From positions 372,001 through 436,000 of the forward strand of contig NZ_JABUFE010000002.1 in NCBI RefSeq assembly GCF_013315265.1: a stretch of DNA of 64,000 nt, given 5' to 3'. The notes under the pieces were generated by a model. The model was given only the letters and a program-made list of their open reading frames with translations, did not search any database and was not told the DNA's origin. A program made the position numbers and the translations under genes. This stretch comes from Parasulfitobacter algicola. Its GTDB lineage: Bacteria > Pseudomonadota > Alphaproteobacteria > Rhodobacterales > Rhodobacteraceae. Positions 56,979 to 64,000 of this stretch are shown in pieces. Numbering within the stretch: position 1 is the stretch's first letter; each line of letters starts with the position of its first letter.

Positions 56979-58070
56979 TTATTCCTGAACCGTAAAGCCG
57001 GAAAAACGTCGCACTTTCTGGCCATCTTTCAACAAATGCGCACCCGCAATCACGACTTCGCTTCCGTTTTGCAAACCTGTGACGCGAATATCTGTGCCTG
57101 TGTATGATCCAGCCTCAATACGGGTTTTCCGAATAATACCGATTGTGTCATCCTGCGGATCGAACACCATCACGGCCAAAGATTTATCAGGCTGCGGAAT
57201 AACTGCGGATGCAGGTAAAATATGCGCTTCGCTGACGCCGTTCTTGACCTGAGCGATCACCGTCGCCGTTGCACCTGGTATTAGATTTGGATATTTACCG
57301 GCGGGCAAAGCAAGTGAAACCAGATAGGTTTGACCAATCGTTCCCGTTTCAGCTGTAAATTCACGCACTGTCAGGGGTACAGCGCTTTCCAACGCAGGAA
57401 GTTCTGCCGTAAAGCTTATGTCATCAAAAGATCCGAATTGTTGGAACAATCGTTCAGGAACATCCACTTCAACCCTGATTTCCGACATGTCGTGTAAGCG
57501 AACGATGGGCTGACCGGGCTGAATGTTCGTATATGTTGCAACCAATCTATTTGCCACGATCCCATCAAAGGGCGCTGTCAATTGTGCATCAGCCAAAGCT
57601 TCTTTCGCGGCGCGAAGCTGGATGTCGGCAAGGTTCCGTGTGGTCTGAGCATCCTGCGCCCGCACCCGTGAAGCAGAATTGGTGCTGACCAGGGCTTGCG
57701 CACGTTGTAATTCCCGTGCGGCTTGATCCAGTGACAATTCCGCCTGTTCAACGGCACGTTCATATTGCGCCAAATCTAGTCGCGCGATCAGTCCATCTTT
57801 TGCAACGGCTTGGCCTTCGAGAACAGGAAAGACCTCCATCCGACCACCGACATCGAATGACAGATCAACAGTTTCTCTTGCTGCTATTTTTCCAAAAAAC
57901 TCACGCGCCAGAAATGAACTGGGCGCTTCAATCATCATTGTTTTGACGGGGCGTAACGTATTATCGTCTTTCGTTTGTTGGGCAAAAGCCACGGTCAGCT
58001 GTACCAATAAGGCAACCACCAACAACGATAATTTCGATACTTTTAAATAAAATGATTGCCGCTTGTACAT
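56979..58070 (-). CDS. RND efflux periplasmic adaptor (membrane fusion protein)
   Basis: A 363-aa adaptor that joins the RND pump to an outer-membrane channel. It has an N-terminal signal/anchor (LSLLVVALLVQLTVAFA), a lipoyl-like domain (GRMEVFPVLEGQAVAKDGLIARLD), a helical hairpin, and a beta-barrel/MP domain with GSYTGTDIRVTGLQNGSEVVIAGAHLLKDGQ at the end. Three consecutive ATGs follow AGGAA; the third (58070) has the best spacing. Operon with the pump, divergent from the TetR gene. Confidence 0.92.
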   Translation of the reverse strand: MYKRQSFYLKVSKLSLLVVALLVQLTVAFAQQTKDDNTLRPVKTMMIEAPSSFLAREFFGKIAARETVDLSFDVGGRMEVFPVLEGQAVAKDGLIARLDLAQYERAVEQAELSLDQAARELQRAQALVSTNSASRVRAQDAQTTRNLADIQLRAAKEALADAQLTAPFDGIVANRLVATYTNIQPGQPIVRLHDMSEIRVEVDVPERLFQQFGSFDDISFTAELPALESAVPLTVREFTAETGTIGQTYLVSLALPAGKYPNLIPGATATVIAQVKNGVSEAHILPASAVIPQPDKSLAVMVFDPQDDTIGIIRKTRIEAGSYTGTDIRVTGLQNGSEVVIAGAHLLKDGQKVRRFSGFTVQE

Positions 58071-58121
58071 CATCATTTCCTGTTTCACCTTGATATTCTG
58101 AGTTGTGCGAGCACATAGCTA

Positions 58122-58137
58122 CTTACCGGTCGGTAAG
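58122..58137. promoter_or_regulatory. TetR-type operator in the divergent efflux promoter
   Basis: CTTACCG-GT-CGGTAAG is a perfect 7-bp inverted repeat with a 2-bp spacer, placed between the adaptor gene and the TetR gene. This form (TTACCG...CGGTAA) is common for TetR-family repressors of RND pumps. It lies 22 bases before the TetR start and could control both directions. Confidence 0.75.
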
Positions 58138-58158
58138 CAAGGTAGGATTAATATACAG

Positions 58159-58794
58159 ATGTCAATTACGTCTGAAGAAAATAATAATGATGAACAAAAT
58201 ACAGCTAGCCAGCGACGCATCCAGATTATTCGCGAAGCGACATCCTTGTTTCGCGCCAAAGGATTTGCGGCAACCAGTATGAATGACGTTGCAAGAGTTG
58301 TCGGTGTCTCGAAGCCTGCGATTTATCATTATTTCAAAAACAAAAAAGAACTTTTCGTCGCGGTTTCGACTGATGGTCCGGAAAAAAGCGTCGCCAAAAT
58401 GAAAGCATTGGTTGCAGATACGTCGATGACAAGTATGGAAAAACTGTCGCAAATGCTGGATGCAGCCTATGAGGGCATCGTGAATTCCCCATGCGGTGAA
58501 ATGATGCCACTGGTGGCCGAAACATCAACGCGTTTCCCTGATATCGCGCGCTATTTCCGGGATGGCTTTATCGCTGAGATGCACGATGCCGCACAAGCGA
58601 TCGTCAAAGAAGGGCTTGTGCGTGGCGAATTCAAAAATCCGCAGACTGATTTTTTCTCAGATCTTGTTTTCAGCCCACCTGTCATGATGGCTTTATCCAG
58701 ATCTATGTTCGGAAACCTTGAAGACAGCCCACCTTATCTGGTTGAAATCGCAAAAGATGATCATTTGAAATCCCTTATTGCGGTCCTGACCTAG
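58159..58794 (+). CDS. TetR-family repressor of the RND pump
   Basis: A 211-aa regulator with an N-terminal TetR HTH (RRIQIIREATSLFRAKGFAATSMNDVARVVGVSKPAIYHYFKNKKELF) and a variable ligand-binding domain. Divergent from the adaptor-pump operon with a palindromic operator between them. The ATG at 58159 was chosen by family alignment; a frame extending to 58105 would cover the operator. Confidence 0.92.
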   Translation: MSITSEENNNDEQNTASQRRIQIIREATSLFRAKGFAATSMNDVARVVGVSKPAIYHYFKNKKELFVAVSTDGPEKSVAKMKALVADTSMTSMEKLSQMLDAAYEGIVNSPCGEMMPLVAETSTRFPDIARYFRDGFIAEMHDAAQAIVKEGLVRGEFKNPQTDFFSDLVFSPPVMMALSRSMFGNLEDSPPYLVEIAKDDHLKSLIAVLT

Positions 58795-58863
58795 GACACA
58801 GAAGTCTTGGAACTTCCTTTCCTGTCTAAAGTTGAATTCAGACAGACAAATGAAAGAAAGCTT

Positions 58864-59760
58864 ATGCATTCATCTGCATCTGAATATTTTAATGACATTG
58901 ATACCAAGATGGCCGATTTGCAGAGCACGCCGATCACTCAACTTTGTGAAGGATCGGCGAATAAATCACCCATTATCTTTTTATCAGGACTTCTTGAAAC
59001 ACCGTCAATTTGGGAAGGGGCGGCCATTTTTTGCGCATCTCAGAATGTTACGGCATACGGTATTTCGTTACCCGGGCATTTTCCGTGGACAGATCAAAGT
59101 CATGATAGACTTTTCGAAGATCAGAATTTGGTTCATGTTTATGCGAACTTCCTAAAAAAGATTTCACCGCAAAATACCAAGTGCCGGTTGGTTGGTCATT
59201 CAAGCGGTGGCATGATCGCTTTGTAATTGGCCCGTTTGTATCCCGATCTGGTCGAAGATATTTTAATCATAGGCGCACTGTCATGTGGCAAAATACCAGG
59301 GCGAAAAAGTATTCTAGAAATGCTGACACTAACACCAATTATCGGTAACAGCATCTTTCGCAGTATAATGCAGTGGTGGCACCTTGACGAAGCGCGTTTT
59401 ACTTTAGGAATGCGTACAGCTGTTTTCAATGCAAAAATCGATGGCATGATACCCGCAAAAATGCTGAGTGAATTGAGGCAATCAAACTATTCGATGATGT
59501 GGCAAACAGCGAATTGGGTATCACGACAAGATAATTCCCAACATCTGCATGAGGTTCAACAAAGCGTATCTTCGTTTATTGGTTTGAATGACCCAGTTGT
59601 GCCAGCCGATCATCAGCTAAAAATGTTGCAATCCTTACCATCATCCCATGCTGTGCTGCTGAAAACAGGACATATCCTAATGATTGAAGCCCCTGAACAT
59701 TTTCAAAAGGCTTTTTGGGCATGGATGACCATGTCAAAACATAAACGGAACACTCGATAA
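58864..59760 (+). pseudogene. Alpha/beta hydrolase interrupted by one in-frame stop
   Basis: One frame reads IIFLSGLLETPSIWEG (oxyanion), the nucleophile elbow GHSSGGMIAL, then TAA at 59224-59226, and continues in the same frame with LARLYPDLVEDILIIGAL to FIGLNDPVVPADHQLKML (acid) and KTGHILMIEAPE (His). Normal members have a residue such as Gln at the stop site (GGMIALQLA-like), so a single C-to-T change (CAA to TAA) would explain it. A GGAAC-N16-AGTT motif upstream suggests former stress control. Could still be rescued by readthrough or be a recent mutation. Confidence 0.8.
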
Positions 59761-59769
59761 AGTATTCCG
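59746..59769. terminator. Hairpin between convergent hydrolase and holin-like genes
   Basis: CGGAACACT and AGTATTCCG form a 9-bp stem with one mismatch and a 6-nt loop that spans the hydrolase stop codon, flanked by A/T runs on both sides. Likely a weak bidirectional terminator. Confidence 0.5.
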
Positions 59770-59779
59770 TTTAAACGAA

Positions 59780-60121
59780 CTAACGCTGTGATTTAGCGTT
59801 CTGTCCTGCAGCAAGACCCGTCATGAATGATTGTATAAGTGCATTTTGCAATTGTGCAGAATCTGCTTCCTGCTTTGCTTCGATTTTCTCTGGTGCACCT
59901 TCACCAATTACAGCGGCAACTCCGAATAAAATCAAACCCAATCCGCAGAACCCGCCAGCCATAATCAAAGCAGCAATTTCAGTTGGAAAAATTGCATTTA
60001 GCGCAACCCAGATTGAGACGGTCAAAAACGCAAGGCCGATTAGGAACAAAACCGTTGCTCCGACACTTATGGCGGCCCGCTTTGCAGCGCGCCGCGCTTT
60101 TGCCTTTGTCGCCTCAAACAT
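59780..60121 (-). CDS. Phage-holin-like/YqjE-type membrane stress protein
   Basis: A 113-aa protein with a basic N-terminus (KAKARRAAKRAA) and two hydrophobic hairpins (ISVGATVLFLIGLAFLTVSIWVALNAIF; IAALIMAGGFCGLGLILFGVAAVI), then a soluble tail. The pattern fits the Phage_holin_3_6/YqjE group of stress-induced membrane proteins, not true phage holins. It begins right after the DUF883 stop, so the two form one unit, paralleling yqjD-yqjE of enterobacteria. Confidence 0.8.
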   Translation of the reverse strand: MFEATKAKARRAAKRAAISVGATVLFLIGLAFLTVSIWVALNAIFPTEIAALIMAGGFCGLGLILFGVAAVIGEGAPEKIEAKQEADSAQLQNALIQSFMTGLAAGQNAKSQR

Positions 60122-60122
60122 C

Positions 60123-60455
60123 TTATCCGCGCCGACTTGTCATTAGTCCGACGGCAAAGCCGAGTGCTGCAGCAATACCAACCGCAGCCGCAGGCTGTTG
60201 TCGGATCAAATCACCTGTTGTTTGCGCAAGTTTTTCAGTTTCTTGCGATACGATCGCGGCTGAATCGCGCCCTTTTTGGGCAAGCGTGTCGATCTGTTCA
60301 GATGCGCGTTGTTTTGCATCGTTGCCCTTGGCTGATGCATAATTACCCAGTGCTTCGGTCAAGCCAGCAATATCAGATTTCAGTGCAGCGATTTGCGCCG
60401 ATACATCTTCGCTTGCTGTCGCAGAACCATTTGTTTGTGCTTTTGCAGTTGCCAT
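60123..60455 (-). CDS. DUF883 (ElaB/YqjD-like) C-tail-anchored protein
   Basis: A 110-aa protein with a helical N-terminal part ([28 protein letters not shown]) and a C-terminal membrane anchor ([22 protein letters not shown]). YqjD of this type binds stationary-phase ribosomes at the membrane in E. coli. The start is preceded by a strong ribosome site (AAAGGAG). A GGAAC-N16-AGTT promoter-like site lies just upstream on the same strand. Confidence 0.88.
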   Translation of the reverse strand: MATAKAQTNGSATASEDVSAQIAALKSDIAGLTEALGNYASAKGNDAKQRASEQIDTLAQKGRDSAAIVSQETEKLAQTTGDLIRQQPAAAVGIAAALGFAVGLMTSRRG

Positions 60456-60481
60456 AATTTTTCTCCTTTATTCATGTTGTG

Positions 60482-60506
60482 AACTCTTTGTCATGCATAT
60501 AGTTCC
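60482..60506 (-). promoter_or_regulatory. EcfG-like promoter for the DUF883 unit
   Basis: On the minus strand GGAAC (60506-60502), 16 bases, AGTT (60485-60482). The general-stress sigma factor EcfG of alphaproteobacteria uses GGAAC-N16/17-CGTT; here the first base of the -10 element differs. It lies 27 bases upstream of the start codon and back-to-back with a perfect copy on the other strand. Confidence 0.55.
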
Positions 60507-60528
60507 AAAGATTTCTGAAAATAATTTG

Positions 60529-60553
60529 GGAACAAACAAAATTAATATTCGTT
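60529..60553 (+). promoter_or_regulatory. EcfG-type promoter for the DUF1328 gene
   Basis: GGAAC (60529-60533), exactly 16 bases, CGTT (60550-60553): a perfect match to the general-stress promoter consensus, 29 bases before the ATG of the DUF1328 gene. Confidence 0.75.
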
Positions 60554-60582
60554 ATGCTTTCATCAAACAAATGGAGGTTACT

Positions 60583-60750
60583 ATGCTAGGTTGGGCTGTT
60601 ACATTCTTCGTTATAGCAATCATTGCTGCAGTTCTGGGATTTGGTGGAATAGCGGGCGCATCTGCAGGCATTGCACAAATTCTGTTCTTTATATTCTTGG
60701 TCTTGTTCGTGGCGACATTGGTCATGCGGGCAGTACGGAGTGCTACATAA
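60583..60750 (+). CDS. DUF1328 (YtjA-like) small membrane protein
   Basis: A 55-aa protein made of two hydrophobic segments ([41 protein letters not shown]), the standard form of DUF1328. The family is stress-induced; its biochemical role is unknown. GGAGG precedes the ATG, a consensus EcfG promoter lies upstream, and a terminator follows. Confidence 0.92.
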   Translation: MLGWAVTFFVIAIIAAVLGFGGIAGASAGIAQILFFIFLVLFVATLVMRAVRSAT

Positions 60751-60761
60751 TTCTGTTTAAT

Positions 60762-60790
60762 AAGGCGATCTTGACAGGTCGCCTTTTTAT
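60762..60790 (+). terminator. Intrinsic terminator of the DUF1328 gene
   Basis: AAGGCGA (60762-60768) pairs with TCGCCTT (60779-60785), with further inner pairs, followed by TTTATTT. It starts 12 bases after the stop codon. Confidence 0.85.
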
Positions 60791-60831
60791 TTAGACTTAC
60801 AACCAGATTTTATTATTTCCTTTTAAATGCA

Positions 60832-60856
60832 GGAACATTCCAACCCCGGTCGCGTT
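60832..60856 (+). promoter_or_regulatory. EcfG-type promoter for csbD
   Basis: GGAAC (60832-60836), exactly 16 bases, CGTT (60853-60856), 34 bases before the CsbD start codon. Perfect match to the general-stress consensus. Confidence 0.75.
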
Positions 60857-60890
60857 AAATTATTACAAACGCAATAACGGGAGATTTTCG

Positions 60891-61088
60891 ATGAACATGG
60901 ACCGAATTCAAGGAAACTGGAAACAATTTAAAGGCAAAGCTCAAGAGAAGTGGGGTGAGCTGACAAACGATGAATTGGACCAGGCCGAGGGCAATCGCGA
61001 ACAATTAGTCGGTTTGATCCAGTCGAAATATGGCAAAGCCCGTGAAGAGGCTGAAAAAGAAGTCGATGAGTGGGCCGAAAAACAATAA
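60891..61088 (+). CDS. CsbD-family stress protein
   Basis: A 65-aa hydrophilic protein: [57 protein letters not shown]-type sequence, the CsbD/YjbJ pattern. These are among the most strongly induced general-stress proteins although their function is unknown. A GGGAG ribosome site precedes the ATG and a consensus EcfG promoter lies upstream. Confidence 0.94.
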   Translation: MNMDRIQGNWKQFKGKAQEKWGELTNDELDQAEGNREQLVGLIQSKYGKAREEAEKEVDEWAEKQ

Positions 61089-61111
61089 TATTATAGGTAA
61101 CATTTTTGATA

Positions 61112-61148
61112 AAACCCTCTGTCATTACTGACAGGGGGTTTTTCTTTT
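61112..61148 (+). terminator. Intrinsic terminator of csbD
   Basis: A 13-bp stem (61112-61124 with 61129-61141, one G-T pair) around a TTAC loop, followed by TTCTTTT. It lies 23 bases after the csbD stop and before the convergent AI-2E gene. Confidence 0.9.
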
Positions 61149-61169
61149 CGAACAAAAAATATCTAATTA

Positions 61170-62180
61170 TCATAATTGCCGATGCTGATTTTCATCCGCA
61201 ACACGGCGCATCTCATTGTACACGGTCAGGCACCAGACCAGCAGTGGAATCGCTATAATTCCACCAACAGGGCCCCACATCCATAGCCAGAACACCAATG
61301 AAATAAAGACCAATAAAGGGTTGATCGACATTCTATGACCCACCAGACTTGGGGTTACAAACTGACCTTCTGTCATGTTCAGAATTAGGAATGCAGCAGC
61401 GGGTGCAAATGAAATTGGACCATCGAAGACGATAATGCCACAGATTAACAATGCAATCGCGACCATTGCGGGACCAAGGTACAAGACAAAATTGGCAAAG
61501 AACGCCACTACGCCCCATAACACTGGCGATGGCACACCGATTAGATGCAACACAACCGTTACCAACCCCGCAAAGCATGCGTTTATAATTGTGATTGTCA
61601 AAAAGTAACAAGAGACTGATTTTTCTGCATTACGCAGCGTGTCTTCGTCAATCGACGTAACCACACGGCCCAGCCAAGCATAGACATCTGCGCGCGCGAA
61701 AAGAAAGAAATACAGCGTACCGATAAAGATCACCAACTGCGCAACATAGGACGGTGCAGAAAGTAACGCATCCGCGGCCGTTGGAATATTAACACCGGTA
61801 TTTTCAGTTGCGTTTTCAGAGGGATCAATTGCGACCGCTATGCCTTCATCTATACCCCTAATGACTGATTGAAGGCGTTTGATTAGCTCTTCAAGTTCAC
61901 TCCAAAACGCGGGCGCACGCGCCATGGCGTCACTGACAAATGGTTCCAACGCAAGGATGGCGATAATTAAAATGGCAACAGTACAAAGAACTGTCACCAT
62001 CGCGGTAAGAGAGCGCGGTAATGCGTATCGGTCTGATATATCTGCCAGAGGTGATAACACAGTACCAATCACAATGGCAAAAAGGATCGGTACCGCAATA
62101 TCTTCGGCCAATTTCAAAGCGATCAACAGCGATAACAACGCAATAACGTGTATTGCCACTTGACTGGTCGTCTTTGACAT
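61170..62180 (-). CDS. AI-2E family transporter (PerM/YdiK-like)
   Basis: A 336-aa membrane protein with about seven or eight hydrophobic segments: AIHVIALLSLLIALKLAEDIAVPILFAIVIGTVLSPLAD at the N-terminus and the family block MTEGQFVTPSLVGHRMSINPLLVFISLVFWLWMWGPVGGIIAIPLLV at the C-terminus. Members were named for autoinducer-2 export but several are Na+(Li+)/H+ antiporters, so the substrate is open. The ATG at 62180 follows AAGGG. A GGAAC-N17-CGTT promoter lies upstream. Confidence 0.9.
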   Translation of the reverse strand: MSKTTSQVAIHVIALLSLLIALKLAEDIAVPILFAIVIGTVLSPLADISDRYALPRSLTAMVTVLCTVAILIIAILALEPFVSDAMARAPAFWSELEELIKRLQSVIRGIDEGIAVAIDPSENATENTGVNIPTAADALLSAPSYVAQLVIFIGTLYFFLFARADVYAWLGRVVTSIDEDTLRNAEKSVSCYFLTITIINACFAGLVTVVLHLIGVPSPVLWGVVAFFANFVLYLGPAMVAIALLICGIIVFDGPISFAPAAAFLILNMTEGQFVTPSLVGHRMSINPLLVFISLVFWLWMWGPVGGIIAIPLLVWCLTVYNEMRRVADENQHRQL

Positions 62181-62200
62181 CAATGCACCCTTTTCATTTT

Positions 62201-62226
62201 AACGCGACAAAGGGTGCATTGGTTCC
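62201..62226 (-). promoter_or_regulatory. EcfG-type promoter for the AI-2E transporter
   Basis: On the minus strand GGAAC (62226-62222), 17 bases, CGTT (62204-62201), 20 bases before the start codon. Matches the general-stress consensus with the longer spacer. Confidence 0.65.
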
Positions 62227-62251
62227 TTTTCAGCGGAACTGAAAAACTAAG

Positions 62252-63646
62252 TCAGCTGTCGGGAAAATCAGGGGCAACACAATTCGTCCAAACCGGAAAG
62301 CGAAACTGCAAATCCTGATCCGACAATGTTTTGCATTTCGACAAAAGCCACGTCTTGGATGCAATACCATCTGCGGTGTCCGCAAGTTCACCGCTTGTTT
62401 TCCCCAAAGCCAAGAACCCAGCGATTAGGGCTGAAGCGGCTGATGTTCCACCGAACCGGCAATAATACGATCCAAACTCGCGCATTATACCGTTGTCCAT
62501 TTCATTTCCGAAGGCACTTCCTGAATAACCAAACTTCCCGGGAACGTCTGTCGAAATGATATCAAAGCTGGAGAATTTATCGTTAGCATTCTGCGTTGGA
62601 ATGCCCTCGGGGTTATATCCATCGCGGCGTTCATCAAGTCTGATTTCCGAACGGTCAAACACTTCGGAGTCATCACTTGGCGCATGAACAGTGATATTGT
62701 TTGCGCTTGAATATCCCGAAATGAAACCTTTGGCATTCACCGCCCCAACCGAGATAATACCATTATCATCTGATGCCAGGTTTGCTGGATAAATGCCAAA
62801 TTCTTCGTTCGAATTTCCAGCAGCACAGACAATCGGGCGCGCCTGAGAGATATTGACCATCAGTTGTGTCAACTCTTTCCAAAGCGCGATATCATCGTCG
62901 ACGTAAGTCACGGGGGCTAGAACTTCGGCCAGTGGTTTGCCGTTATGTTCATGACCGTTTAATTCAGCCATCTCACGAATGGGATCAGGAATGATGCGTG
63001 GCATGACGATAACATCTGCACGGATTAATTCCGCGTAAAGAAGTGCGATGATCAAACCACGCGGTTCGGGGTCAAAATTGGTGGAAATCGGTACAATTTC
63101 GCATTCGGGATCCACACCCACATAGGGCAACGGCAAGTCGTCGTGCTGTTTTGCCATAACATCATCATTGTGTTTTTTACTGACCGCGGGCCGTGCGCCA
63201 ATAAGCCCTGCGATTGCGGTGCCATGACCGGAAAACGCCTCCGACGTCATGGGCTGAACACCATCCACACTGGCAAGCGAACCATGCGTCAGCCGGTCGT
63301 TCAGCTCAACCAAAAGCGCCTTGCATCCAGGCAGATTCTCGGCGACGCTGGTGTTTGAATTCAGATCAAGATGTCCAAGTTTATCTTCGTCAAGATAAGG
63401 GAACACCCCCAGGCGTGACGAATAAAGATCAATCGCAAGATCGCTTTTAATCACCCCTTGTAAGTTGGGATGACTGGGCGCAACAGATGTATCAATCATC
63501 GCCACACGTGTGCGTCCCGTCCGCTGTGCAGACCAGCCGTTAGGCTGATGATTGGCATCGCGGACACCCATCACTTGCAGATGCCAAAGGGCATTAAAAC
63601 TTGGATAATTCTCAGTGTGAACTGATTTTTGAATATAATCGCGCAT
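62252..63646 (-). CDS. S8 family (subtilisin-like) serine protease without signal peptide
   Basis: A 464-aa subtilase with the whole catalytic set: D52 (VAMIDTSVAPSHP), H141 (FSGHGTAIAGLIG), oxyanion N278 (IVCAAGNSNEEFG) and S402 (FGGTSAASALIAGFLAL). There is no signal peptide or long propeptide: Asp52 is reached within 52 residues of a polar N-terminus, so the enzyme is probably cytoplasmic or exported by another route. A loop of about 85 residues separates Asp and His. The ATG at 63646 starts two bases after the stop of the PAP2-like gene; an overlapping ATG at 63658 is possible. Substrate unknown. Confidence 0.88.
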   Translation of the reverse strand: MRDYIQKSVHTENYPSFNALWHLQVMGVRDANHQPNGWSAQRTGRTRVAMIDTSVAPSHPNLQGVIKSDLAIDLYSSRLGVFPYLDEDKLGHLDLNSNTSVAENLPGCKALLVELNDRLTHGSLASVDGVQPMTSEAFSGHGTAIAGLIGARPAVSKKHNDDVMAKQHDDLPLPYVGVDPECEIVPISTNFDPEPRGLIIALLYAELIRADVIVMPRIIPDPIREMAELNGHEHNGKPLAEVLAPVTYVDDDIALWKELTQLMVNISQARPIVCAAGNSNEEFGIYPANLASDDNGIISVGAVNAKGFISGYSSANNITVHAPSDDSEVFDRSEIRLDERRDGYNPEGIPTQNANDKFSSFDIISTDVPGKFGYSGSAFGNEMDNGIMREFGSYYCRFGGTSAASALIAGFLALGKTSGELADTADGIASKTWLLSKCKTLSDQDLQFRFPVWTNCVAPDFPDS

Positions 63647-63648
63647 GT

Positions 63649-64000
63649 TTAAATCCATTCCGATAAAGCTTCGTACATTTTTGTCTCGCAGACCTTTTCA
63701 AGCACTGGCGCGGTCATACGGGCCAGTTCATATCCCGCCTGCGTGTCGGCCGCATAGTGAACGCCAGCCCATTCACGGTTTTCTGCAATCCGGCGCGCGC
63801 TTTGGAACAGCTCTGAACTTGCAGGGTGTTCCGGCAACATGCGCGAGAATAAGAATGCGATGGAAAACGACTGATAGGAATGATTGCTTGGAAAAGACGC
63901 GTGCCCAGGGAAAGGCAATACCGGGCGCAACCTGGGTTCGATCTGATTGGGGCGCAGCACATTAAAGCGATCTTTGTATCGCAGCCCAATTTCATCCGTC
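63649..64000 (-). CDS. PAP2/vanadium haloperoxidase-like phosphatase, 5' end outside the window
   Basis: The frame is open to the right edge; about 116 C-terminal residues are visible. It has the second and third PAP2 motifs: FPGHASFPSNHSYQS (PSxHS) and ENREWAGVHYAADTQAG (SRxxxGVHxxxD-like, with Asn-Arg instead of Ser-Arg). No membrane segment is visible in this part, favouring a soluble haloperoxidase-type acid phosphatase over the membrane lipid phosphatases. It ends two bases before the subtilase start, so the two are expressed together. The N-terminal part must be read from the neighbouring sequence. Confidence 0.75.
   Translation of the reverse strand, partial: TDEIGLRYKDRFNVLRPNQIEPRLRPVLPFPGHASFPSNHSYQSFSIAFLFSRMLPEHPASSELFQSARRIAENREWAGVHYAADTQAGYELARMTAPVLEKVCETKMYEALSEWI

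Noticed and set aside
59780-60121. Prophage holin
   Set aside because: Despite the family name, no lysis or phage genes are near; the neighbours and promoter are those of stress proteins of the YqjD/YqjE type.

Overview
The window looks like chromosomal DNA of a marine alphaproteobacterium of the Rhodobacterales (Roseobacter group). Supporting signs are a CarD-type regulator, a 7Fe ferredoxin next to an S4 protein and a SUV3-like helicase, FAD-dependent ThyX, a DUF1007/NicO pair, an iron-Rhodo box in front of hemP, EcfG-type promoters of the form GGAAC-N16/17-CGTT, and a head-spike-like beta-helix gene beside a glycosyltransferase as in Rhodobacter gene transfer agent (GTA) loci. Base composition is moderate, with local AT-rich patches. 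There is no rRNA, tRNA, CRISPR array, insertion sequence or prophage block.

Layout. 0-5 kb: tail of thiQ, a small iron-regulated hemP unit, divergent cobS/cobT, urate oxidase puuD and a double-GNAT protein. 5.2-9.7 kb: a tightly overlapped nucleoside salvage operon, cdd-deoA-deoB-add-upp. 9.8-22 kb: housekeeping genes (carD, fdxA, S4 protein, SUV3-like helicase, TPR protein, lysophospholipase, YqgE, DsbD-like, VOC protein, DD-carboxypeptidase, clpS, RsmC-like methyltransferase, divergent SDR). 22.4-25.1 kb: an SsuABC/NMT1-like ABC importer with an intercistronic UUCG hairpin. 25.1-26.9 kb: thyX followed by an AT-rich two-gene module (DUF6338-like membrane protein plus a GYxP-repeat microprotein). 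27-34.8 kb: gloA, DUF1287, LdtR-like MarR, sdhE, XRE regulator, aspartate aminotransferase, MATE pump, NicO/DUF1007, ABM and Usp. 34.9-41.4 kb: a short beta-rich secreted protein, the GhsB-like beta-helix and glycosyltransferase pair, and a decayed DUF2330 gene. 41.5-47.2 kb: orphan nuoA, a complete ureide pathway (hiuH | puuE-uraD, alc, allA) and a frameshifted Imm11-like gene. 47.2-53.9 kb: Lrp | arginase-ornithine cyclodeaminase, then Lrp | putA. 53.9-58.8 kb: RND pump with a TetR regulator. 58.8-62.2 kb: a cluster of general-stress genes. 62.2-64 kb: a leaderless subtilase and a PAP2/haloperoxidase-like gene cut by the window edge.

How the genes work together. Two nitrogen-recovery routes are nearly complete. 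Urate goes to glyoxylate plus urea by PuuD, HiuH, UraD, PuuE, Alc and AllA, with PuuD encoded 39 kb from the rest. Arginine goes to glutamate by RocF, ornithine cyclodeaminase and PutA, with two divergent Lrp-type regulators. Nucleoside salvage supplies bases and pentose phosphate.

Signals most worth a second look are the thyX-linked membrane-protein/microprotein module, the GhsB-like plus glycosyltransferase pair, the cluster of EcfG promoters, the leaderless subtilase plus haloperoxidase pair, and several freshly broken genes (DUF2330, Imm11-like, alpha/beta hydrolase).
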